A stretch of DNA of 6,264 nucleotides from contig SOIC01000203.1 in NCBI GenBank assembly GCA_004377275.1, positions 1 through 6,264 of the forward strand, read 5' to 3'. The position numbers and the translations under genes were made by a program. The stretch comes from Dehalococcoidia bacterium (GTDB taxonomy: Bacteria; Chloroflexota; Dehalococcoidia; E44-bin15). Every line of letters starts with the position of its first letter. The first letter of the stretch is position 1. Shown in pieces: positions 1 through 4,686 of this stretch. The notes beneath the pieces were generated by a model. It saw only the letters and a list, made by a program, of their open reading frames with translations, was not told where the DNA came from and did no database searches.

Positions 1-234
1 ATTGAGCCCACCGATCCAGAGGGGGGAGTCGCTAAATTCATCGAGAAGAGGGGGGAGGGCATTCATCATATCTGTATTGAGGTGGACGACATCGATGAGG
101 AGCTCAGGTCCCTGGCGGCAAGGGGCGTGGAGCTTATCGATAAGCAGGCTAGGAAGGGCCTCGCCGGAAGGATCGGCTTCCTGCACCCCCGCGCCACCAA
201 AGGGGTACTCATCGAGCTGGTCCAGAAGGTCTAA
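1..234 (+). CDS. mce: Methylmalonyl-CoA epimerase, C-terminal part (5' end outside window)
   Basis: The frame is open from the first base and ends at TAA 232-234, giving 77 visible residues, a little over half of a usual epimerase of about 130-140. The enzyme interconverts (R)- and (S)-methylmalonyl-CoA between propionyl-CoA carboxylase and the B12-dependent mutase in the cytoplasm. The visible part is the second half of the vicinal-oxygen-chelate (glyoxalase-like) fold: a stretch like the family's LEPT...KFLEKRGEG (here IEPT, KFIEKRGEGIHH), then CIEVDDI, and the closing GFLHPR...GVLIELVQK. One His of the pair at residues 22-23 and Glu72 in LIEL correspond to known metal ligands; the remaining ligands lie in the missing half. 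It sits 86 bases upstream of the mutase B12 subunit on the same strand, which fits its role. Family assignment is from sequence recognition and is strong. Confidence 0.94.
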   Translation: MEPTDPEGGVAKFIEKRGEGIHHICIEVDDIDEELRSLAARGVELIDKQARKGLAGRIGFLHPRATKGVLIELVQKV

Positions 235-320
235 ATGATGCGCTTGTGCGAGTAGATTAGCCTGATATTGATTGCACTATCCAAATGTAACGACTGTAAA
301 GGACGAAAAAGGGGGCTATC

Positions 321-710
321 GTGGCAGAAACGATCAGGGTGTTGATTGCCAAGCCGGGCTTGGATGGACACGACCGGGGCGCCAAATTTGTGGCGCGCAT
401 CCTGCGTGATGCAGGCATGGAGGTTATCTATAGTGGACTTCGCCAGACACCGGAGATGATCGCTGAAGCTGCGCTCCAGGAGGATGTGAATGTCGTGGGG
501 CTAAGCATTCTCTCCGGTGCGCACCGGGACCTTTTCCCCGCCATCACGGCGCAGCTCAAAGAGAAAGGGCTGGATGTCATCGTGGTTGCCGGGGGCATCA
601 TCCCGGAGGAGGATATCCCCTTCCTTGAGCAGATAGGAATTAGCACCGTTTTCGGTCCTGGCACCACCTCACAAGAGATTGTAGACTATATTAGGGGCAC
701 TGTGGCGTGA
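321..710 (+). CDS. mcmA2: Methylmalonyl-CoA mutase, B12-binding (small/C-terminal) subunit
   Basis: This 129-residue protein is a complete stand-alone cobalamin-binding domain. With a separate large catalytic subunit, not in this window, it would convert (R)-methylmalonyl-CoA to succinyl-CoA. The base-off/His-on signature is intact: DGHDRG at residues 15-20 with His17 as lower cobalt ligand, SIL at 62-64, AGG at 90-92 and FGPGT at 111-115. The N-terminal RVLIAKPGLDGHDRGAK and the VGLSILSGAH stretch are typical of the split two-subunit mutases of archaea and many bacteria. It starts at GTG 321, preceded by GGGGG at 311-315 with a five-base spacer. Length matches the split-subunit family (about 130-140). 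A B12-binding subunit of another acyl-CoA mutase, such as 2-hydroxyisobutyryl- or ethylmalonyl-CoA mutase, is possible, but the epimerase upstream argues for methylmalonyl-CoA. Confidence 0.96.
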   Translation: MAETIRVLIAKPGLDGHDRGAKFVARILRDAGMEVIYSGLRQTPEMIAEAALQEDVNVVGLSILSGAHRDLFPAITAQLKEKGLDVIVVAGGIIPEEDIPFLEQIGISTVFGPGTTSQEIVDYIRGTVA

Positions 711-734
711 AAAAGGGCATTATCGGAGGATGAG

Positions 735-968
735 ATGGCGAAGAGACAAATGAAACTCACTTTCCCCTCGGAGATGATTACCGAACCGGTGGTTTATAAC
801 CTGGGTCGGGATTTCAGAATCGTGACGAATATTTGCCGCGCCGACATCGCTGGGGAGTGTGGCTGGGTAGTGCTGGAGTTGGAGGGAAGCGATGAGGATA
901 TTGAGCAAGGCCTGGCCTGGGTAACGGCTAAAGGGGTGGAGGTGGAGACGGTGGATGGAGAGCTATAG
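735..968 (+). CDS. Stand-alone NIL-domain protein
   Basis: This 77-residue protein consists almost entirely of a NIL domain, the small ferredoxin-like ligand-binding fold best known as the methionine-sensing C-terminal domain of the ABC ATPase MetN. Family features are visible in order: a first strand MKLTFPSE, the EPVVYNL turn, a second strand with RIVTNICRADI (the NIL-type strand), GWVVLELEG, and a final helix/strand SDEDIEQGLAWVTAKGVEVE. There are no membrane segments and no ferredoxin cysteine clusters, unlike NIL-ferredoxin fusions. Start ATG 735 has GGAGG at 725-729. It lies 24 bases after the mutase B12 subunit and 10 bases before the next small gene, so co-transcription is likely. The domain call is firm. 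The role is unknown: a small-molecule sensor or accessory protein linked to the methylmalonyl-CoA pathway or to methionine/B12 metabolism is only inference. Confidence 0.88.
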   Translation: MAKRQMKLTFPSEMITEPVVYNLGRDFRIVTNICRADIAGECGWVVLELEGSDEDIEQGLAWVTAKGVEVETVDGEL

Positions 969-978
969 GGGTGGACGA

Positions 979-1134
979 ATGGATATTGAGGAGCTGACCC
1001 AAAAGATCGACGCCAAGCAGCTTAAGGAGGAGGCGAAAAAGCGAGGCATTAAAACTGCCTGTGTCAAGAAGATCGACATCGCTAAGCAACTGCCCAAAGA
1101 AGTGTTAGAGAGGCTTGTCTCCCAGGCCAAGTAG
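979..1134 (+). CDS. Small basic protein with SAP/helix-extension-helix-like motif
   Basis: This is a 51-residue reading frame, ATG 979 to TAG 1132-1134, starting 10 bases after the NIL gene stop. A GGGGTGG stretch at 968-974 is a plausible ribosome-binding site. The composition is strongly charged: lysine-rich, one cysteine, no membrane segment. Residues 11-38 read DAKQLKEEAKKRGIKT, a short linker with KKID, then IAKQL. This resembles the L-K-x-x-A-K-x-x-G-I...K-K-x-x-I/L-x-x-L pattern of SAP, Rho-N and LEM/HeH-type two-helix motifs, which mostly bind nucleic acids. A short amphipathic helix KEVLERLVSQAK follows. I do not recognise a named family. The ribosome-binding site, tight spacing and helix-compatible composition support a real gene. 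Nucleic-acid binding is an inference from the motif, and the motif could also be a peptide-docking helical hairpin. Confidence 0.62.
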   Translation: MDIEELTQKIDAKQLKEEAKKRGIKTACVKKIDIAKQLPKEVLERLVSQAK

Positions 1135-1172
1135 GAAGGTTTTTAATATATATTGTCCCCATTGGCGAATTG

Positions 1173-2417
1173 TTAATAACTAAACTTTTTATCCCGCCAC
1201 TTCATTCCCTTCTGCCTTTGGGAGAGCCTTACCACCTCATCGGTGGGCTGGTAACTAGCGAGAAAGGACTCCTTAAACGAGGGGAAGCTCCCGTCAAGGA
1301 TGCTCCTCCTCATCTCCTCCATAAGCCTCATTACAAAGCGCAGGTTGTGTATGGTGGCGAGCCTGTAGGCCAAAAGCTCCTCACACCGGAAAAGGTGATG
1401 AAGGTAGGCTGCGGAGAAGTTTCTGCATGTATCGCAGTCGCACCCCTCATCTAGTGGCCCCTCACGATCCTTAAAATGCGCGTTCCTGATGATTTTTCGG
1501 CCATAACGAGTGAAAAAACCGCCGTTTCTGGCAATGCGGGTGGGCAGGGCGCTATCGAAGATGTCGATCCCCAGCGAGACGCCCCCGATGAGGTCCTCAG
1601 GTGAGCCTACCCCCATGAGATAGCGGGGCTTGTCCTCAGGGAGCAGTGCCACCGTCTCCTCCACCATAGCCTTTGTGACCTCCTTAGGCTCGCCAATGCT
1701 CAACCCCCCGATGGCGTAGCCATCAAAGCCCAAATCGGTGAGGAAGCTCGCTGAATGGCGGCGAAGCTCCATGAAGGCGCCTCCCTGAACGATCCCGTAG
1801 AGGGCTTGATCTATCCTTTGCTTGCTGCTCTGGCACCTCTCGGCCCAACGATGGGTTCGAGCCACAGCCTCCTGCACCGTATTGCGGTCGTCGGTATAAG
1901 GGGGGCACTCATCGAATGCCATGATAATATCGGCTCCCAGCGCCTCCTGGAACTGTATCGAGAGCTCCGGGGTGATGAAGTGCTCGCTGCCATCGATATG
2001 GGACCTGAAACGCACCCCCTCGTCGTTGACCTGGCGCAGATGAGCCAGGCTGAATACCTGATAGCCCCCGCTGTCGGTGAGGAGGGGGCCAAGCCAGCTC
2101 ATAAAGCGATGGAGACCCCCCAGCTTTTCGATGATTGCGATGCCGGGCCTGAGATATAGATGGTAGGTGTTTCCTAGAACTATCTTTGTCCCCAGGGCGG
2201 AAAACTCCTGAGGGGTGAGAGACTTAACCGTTGCCTGGCTGCCCACTGGAGCGAAAGCAGGGGTCGGCACCACGCCGTGGGGGGTATTGAGCATGCCGGC
2301 GCGCGCCTCGGTAGAGGGGCAGGATTTTGTTACCTCAAAACTCAACTCTTTGCCCTGAATCTTTATCGTCTCCCCTTTATTTATCGGTTTTATCCTTTTA
2401 TTAGTATCAGGGTTCAA
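1173..2417 (-). CDS. tgt: Queuine/preQ1 tRNA-ribosyltransferase (tRNA-guanine transglycosylase)
   Basis: This cytoplasmic enzyme exchanges guanine-34 for preQ1 in GUN-anticodon tRNAs, a step of queuosine synthesis. The TIM-barrel family is clear over about residues 26-390: TPHGVVPTPAF..PVGSQATVK, LGNTYHLYLRPG, TDSGGYQVFSL with catalytic Asp115, AFDECPPY (Asp168), YGIVQGG, GYAIGGLSIGEP, RYLMGVG, and GIDIFDSALPTR with nucleophile Asp288. The zinc site is complete: Cys326, Cys328, Cys331 and His357. The residue after the nucleophile is Ser where Cys is common. The start is a TTG at 2417 that overlaps the acyl-CoA dehydrogenase stop (TTGA), with GAGGG at 2425-2429 seven bases upstream. The resulting 414 residues include about 25 extra lysine-rich N-terminal residues. 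An in-frame TTG at 2345, with AGGG seven bases upstream, would give 390 residues, closer to family length. The function is certain; the start is not. Confidence 0.97.
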   Translation of the reverse strand: MNPDTNKRIKPINKGETIKIQGKELSFEVTKSCPSTEARAGMLNTPHGVVPTPAFAPVGSQATVKSLTPQEFSALGTKIVLGNTYHLYLRPGIAIIEKLGGLHRFMSWLGPLLTDSGGYQVFSLAHLRQVNDEGVRFRSHIDGSEHFITPELSIQFQEALGADIIMAFDECPPYTDDRNTVQEAVARTHRWAERCQSSKQRIDQALYGIVQGGAFMELRRHSASFLTDLGFDGYAIGGLSIGEPKEVTKAMVEETVALLPEDKPRYLMGVGSPEDLIGGVSLGIDIFDSALPTRIARNGGFFTRYGRKIIRNAHFKDREGPLDEGCDCDTCRNFSAAYLHHLFRCEELLAYRLATIHNLRFVMRLMEEMRRSILDGSFPSFKESFLASYQPTDEVVRLSQRQKGMKWRDKKFSY

Positions 2418-3556
2418 CCTTTTTCCCTCAAAAGGTGATCGGCAATGATCACCCGCTGGATCTCGGATACCCCCTCATAGATCTCGGTGAGCTTGGCATC
2501 CCGATATAGCCGTTCGATCTCCATATCCTTCATGTAGCCGTAGGCCCCATGAACCTGCATTGCCATTCTGGTAACATCGACCGCTGCCTGGGAGGCGAAA
2601 AGCTTAGCCATCGCCGATTCCTTCATTATGCTGGCCCCCTGGTCTCTTAGAAAAGCCGTTTTATAGGTCAGCCACCGCGATGCCTCCACCCGGGAGGCCA
2701 TCTCGGCGAGCAGCCACTTTATCGAGAGCAGCTCTGCGATGGGATTGCCGTAGGCCTTCCTATCCCGGGCATAATTTAAAGAGAGCTCCAGGGCACCCTG
2801 CCCCACGCCCACCGCCTCGGCAGCCACCGCCAGTTTCCCCACACTTATCGCCTCCAGCATGATCTCATATCCCGTGGCCGGTTTACCCAGGAGGTTCTCC
2901 TTGGGCACTCGAACATCGTCGAGGTAGATGACCGCGGGGCAAAGCCCCCTCACCCCCAGGGTCTCGCAGGGGTGACGCATGTGGTATCCCGGGGAGGAGG
3001 TCTCAACAATGAAGGCGCTCACTCGCCCCGCCTCGTCTTTTTCTTCCCTGGCAAATACCACTGCCACCTGGGAGGCTGGGGAAAGGGCGACAAAATGCTT
3101 TTGACCGGTGATGATGTAATCGTCGCCGTTGGGTCTGGCCCTGGTCTCGATGGCTTTGGGGTCGGAGCCGGTGGCTGCCTCGGTGAAGGCAAATGAGGAG
3201 AGCTTCTCTCCTTTAGCCAGGGGGACGAGGAATCTTTGCTTCTGTTCTTTACTCCCGTAGCGGAAGATGCTCTCCTCAGCCAGGCTGTTTACCCCGATGA
3301 TCGCCCCGGCTACCATGGCGGCGCGGCAGAGCTGCTCGATAACCAGAATGTAGCCGATGTATCCGGCACCCCCTCCCCCATATTCCGGGGGATAGGGCAG
3401 CCCGAAGTATCCCATGCTGCCCATCTCCCTGGCCAGCTCGAATGGGAATTCGCATTTGCGATCGATCTCTATCGCCAATGGCCTTACCGACCTCTCGGCA
3501 AAATCCCTGGCTGTGCGCTGGATCATTTTTTCGTGCTCACTAAGTTTGAAATCCAT
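2414..3556 (-). CDS. Acyl-CoA dehydrogenase family flavoprotein
   Basis: This 380-residue protein has the standard length and architecture of FAD-dependent short/medium-chain acyl-CoA dehydrogenases, which introduce an alpha,beta double bond into acyl-CoA and pass electrons to electron-transfer flavoprotein. Domains in order are the N-terminal helical domain (about 1-118), the middle beta domain (about 119-230) and the C-terminal helical domain (231-380). IYEGVSEIQR carries the expected catalytic base at Glu361. QVHGAYGYM (334-342) and the ending RLYRDAKLTEIYEG are typical. Two FAD-contact regions are unusual: FTEAATGSD (124-132) in place of TEPEAGSD, and RKAYGNPIAELLSIKW where R-x-x-FG-x-PI-x-x-FQ is common. 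Start ATG 3556 has AAAAAGG ending at 3564, seven bases upstream. It overlaps tgt downstream. The chain-length or branched substrate cannot be read from sequence. The methylmalonyl-CoA genes nearby make a branched or propionate-yielding acyl-CoA plausible but unproven. Confidence 0.96.
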   Translation of the reverse strand: MDFKLSEHEKMIQRTARDFAERSVRPLAIEIDRKCEFPFELAREMGSMGYFGLPYPPEYGGGGAGYIGYILVIEQLCRAAMVAGAIIGVNSLAEESIFRYGSKEQKQRFLVPLAKGEKLSSFAFTEAATGSDPKAIETRARPNGDDYIITGQKHFVALSPASQVAVVFAREEKDEAGRVSAFIVETSSPGYHMRHPCETLGVRGLCPAVIYLDDVRVPKENLLGKPATGYEIMLEAISVGKLAVAAEAVGVGQGALELSLNYARDRKAYGNPIAELLSIKWLLAEMASRVEASRWLTYKTAFLRDQGASIMKESAMAKLFASQAAVDVTRMAMQVHGAYGYMKDMEIERLYRDAKLTEIYEGVSEIQRVIIADHLLREKG

Positions 3557-3574
3557 TTTTTTACCTTTTTCGCT

Positions 3575-3688
3575 CTTTCGCCCTACGTGGAAGTTGGACT
3601 ACATTGAAGCCTTTTTTCATACTCACGGGGGGCGGGGTCCATTAAAGCCTATTTTCCTACTAACAGAGGGCGGAGTCCATTGAAGCCT
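3575..3688 (-). repeat. Three tandem 38-base repeat units containing RBS-like sequence and ATG
   Basis: Read on the minus strand, three contiguous units lie at 3688-3651, 3650-3613 and 3612-3575. Each begins AGGCTTYAATG. The first two continue GGACYCCGCCC and end in a GAAAA run, and agree at 31 of 38 positions; the third is more diverged after the first 11 bases. The end of each unit plus the start of the next forms A-rich-AGG followed by five or six bases and ATG, the layout of a bacterial translation start. The first unit closes its frame after six codons. The third has a stop (TAG) directly after its ATG. The last unit ends 18 bases before the acyl-CoA dehydrogenase start, whose own leader (AAAAAGG then ATGGA) looks similar. 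Confidence 0.82.
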
Positions 3689-3700
3689 CGTCTTTGTGAT

Positions 3701-3758
3701 CATTGAAGTCTCCTTATAGTAGCCAGAGGTATAAGACCATGGCGGGGAAGAGAAGCCC
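3701..3758 (-). pseudogene. Second copy of the ctaB-like 3' end (stop, Shine-Dalgarno and ATG)
   Basis: Read on the minus strand, this 58-base stretch matches the end of the prenyltransferase gene and its leader at 3843-3786 at 46 of 58 positions with no gap. The reading frame is preserved over 14 codons plus the stop. Nine residues are identical (including LWLL), and three differences are synonymous (GGC/GGG, CTT/CTC, TTA/CTA). It includes the TAA stop at 3716-3714 followed by a GGAG motif and an ATG. The offset between copies is 85 bases. It may be a remnant of a tail duplication or the functional 3' half of the 24-codon frame described separately. Age is uncertain, but 79 percent identity argues against a very recent event. 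Confidence 0.75.
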
Positions 3759-3788
3759 CTTTTCGTACTCCCCGAGGTTGGAATTCAT
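3714..3788 (-). CDS. Possible 24-residue microprotein with hydrophobic tail
   Basis: This is a short frame from ATG 3788 to TAA 3716-3714, directly behind the prenyltransferase stop. A strong AAGGAGG lies at 3794-3800, five bases before the ATG and overlapping the upstream stop codon, so translational coupling is possible. The N-terminal ten residues, MNSNLGEYEK, are polar. The remaining 14, GLLFPAMVLYLWLL, are hydrophobic enough for a short membrane helix. The hydrophobic half is a duplicate of the upstream enzyme's C-terminus, and the polar half is encoded by one of the 38-base repeat units. It has the look of small one-helix membrane proteins, but also of a chance frame made by duplication. 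No family is recognised. The good ribosome-binding site is the main argument for translation. Confidence 0.4.
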   Translation of the reverse strand: MNSNLGEYEKGLLFPAMVLYLWLL

Positions 3789-3796
3789 ATAAGCCT
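3759..3796 (-). repeat. Fourth, separated copy of the 38-base unit
   Basis: Read on the minus strand from 3796, it begins AGGCTTATATG and ends GAGTACGAAAAG. It agrees with the unit at 3650-3613 at about 26 of 38 positions. It lies between the two copies of the ctaB-like tail and supplies the start codon and first ten codons of the possible microprotein. In both this unit and 3650-3613 the frame after the ATG encodes Glu-Tyr-Glu-Lys at the same position, with synonymous third-base differences in Tyr and Lys. A truncated fifth copy of 23 bases, starting AGACTTCAATG, lies at 3711-3689. Confidence 0.7.
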
Positions 3797-3843
3797 CCTT
3801 ATAGTAACCAAAGGTCTAAGCTCATGGTGAGGAAGAGAATGCC
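3786..3843 (-). repeat. First copy of the 58-base duplicated segment (true ctaB-like 3' end)
   Basis: This is the partner of the segment at 3701-3758. It covers the last 14 codons of the prenyltransferase gene, its TAA at 3801-3799, the AAGGAGG motif and the ATG of the 24-codon frame. Because this copy is inside the complete gene, it is the likelier ancestor. Confidence 0.75.
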
Positions 3844-4686
3844 TAAAAAAGGGAAGGAAGTCAGCTTGTAAACTCGCCAGGCGTCGTGGGAGATGCCGGT
3901 GAACACCAGACGGGCGGTGGCAATAACCGTCAATATACCCAGGATGCTTGCCACCACCAGATAAAGCATACCCAAGTCGCGGTCGCTATAGTAGTAGAGG
4001 GCGATGGAGCTCCCCAAGAGGAGCACAGCCAGTCCCAGGAGCACCTTTATCGCATCTTTTATCTCCCAGGAGATGGGGAAGTAGGTGATCCCCGCCTGGC
4101 GATAATCATCCCGATTGGCGATCATCACACTCCAGACGTGGAGGGGGGTCCAGATCGTGATCAGGATGCAGAGGAGGAGAAGAGTCAGCTCTAGCTGGTG
4201 GCTTATCGCTACATAGCCGATGAGCACCGGAGCGCAGCTTGCGATGGCCCCCTGGGGCAAGGCACAGGTTATCCTCTTTCGCCATGTCACTGCGACGATA
4301 AGGCCTAATAAACCGAAGATGAAGCAGAGGTAGTGCAGAAACCAGGCGATGATCAGGGCAGCGACCGCCAGGCTTATCGCCAGTGGCAGCATCTTCCAGG
4401 CGGGAAAAATCCTCTTTGACGGGAGGGGGCGGTGCCTGACCCGCTCCATCTTGGCATCGACCTCACGGTCGAGGTAGTTGGTGAGGCCATTGGCGGCGCC
4501 GCTCCCCAGAAGGAGGGCCAGGGTGGCGAGGAGGAGCGTGTCTATTGGTGGTTGGCCCCCGCCAGCGATCACCGCTGCGCAAACGCCGATGAAGGTAAGC
4601 AGGATAGTTTCGCGGGGCTTTAATACCTCGATATAGTTTAGTATGGTCTTGAATGCCGCTCTTGATTGAGTGCTCTCCATCAACAC
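3799..4686 (-). CDS. ctaB: UbiA-family prenyltransferase, heme O synthase (protoheme IX farnesyltransferase)-like
   Basis: This 295-residue polytopic membrane protein has roughly eight to nine hydrophobic segments, the normal size for CtaB/CyoE, which attaches a farnesyl group to heme b to give heme O. The first Asp-rich prenyl-diphosphate site is NYLDREVD (Asn70, Asp73, Asp77), followed by ERVRHRPLPS, a pattern closer to CtaB than to UbiA or MenA. The second half has GAIASCAPVLIGY, WTPLHVW (179-185) and RDDYRQAGITYFPI (192-205), matching WxPPHFW and DYxxAGxPMLP of CtaB but diverged. Chosen start is GTG 4686, with AAGGAG at 4696-4701 nine bases upstream; ATG 4680 is an alternative. It abuts the aroKB stop, suggesting coupling. 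The neighbour making chorismate precursor leaves quinone prenylation as a weaker alternative. No oxidase genes are in view to confirm the heme role. Its last 14 codons are duplicated downstream. Confidence 0.86.
   Translation of the reverse strand: MLMESTQSRAAFKTILNYIEVLKPRETILLTFIGVCAAVIAGGGQPPIDTLLLATLALLLGSGAANGLTNYLDREVDAKMERVRHRPLPSKRIFPAWKMLPLAISLAVAALIIAWFLHYLCFIFGLLGLIVAVTWRKRITCALPQGAIASCAPVLIGYVAISHQLELTLLLLCILITIWTPLHVWSVMIANRDDYRQAGITYFPISWEIKDAIKVLLGLAVLLLGSSIALYYYSDRDLGMLYLVVASILGILTVIATARLVFTGISHDAWRVYKLTSFPFLGILFLTMSLDLWLL

Noticed and set aside
272..300. Possible sigma-70-type promoter before the mutase B12 subunit: TTGCAC (272-277), 17-base spacer, TGTAAA (295-300).
   Set aside because: Only three of six and four of six consensus matches, in an 86-base gap where chance matches are expected. 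Not strong enough to annotate.
1112..1144. Possible terminator: a GGCTTG/CAGGCC hairpin at 1112-1128 and a run of five T at 1140-1144.
   Set aside because: The stem is short, contains a G-T pair, lies inside the 51-residue gene, and the T run is 11 bases away, so it does not look like an intrinsic terminator.
1170..1454. A 94-residue open frame on the plus strand.
   Set aside because: It is antisense to the zinc-site and C-terminal part of tgt and has no recognisable protein features.
3575..3688. CRISPR array.
   Set aside because: The 38-base units abut without spacers, diverge from one another over their full length, and no cas gene is nearby.
3623..3703. A 26-residue frame starting at ATG 3703 with a GGAG motif upstream.
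   Set aside because: The start signal is inherited from the duplicated segment. The predicted peptide is proline- and arginine-rich, shares nothing with the other units' coding, and reads through repeat units out of their EYEK frame.
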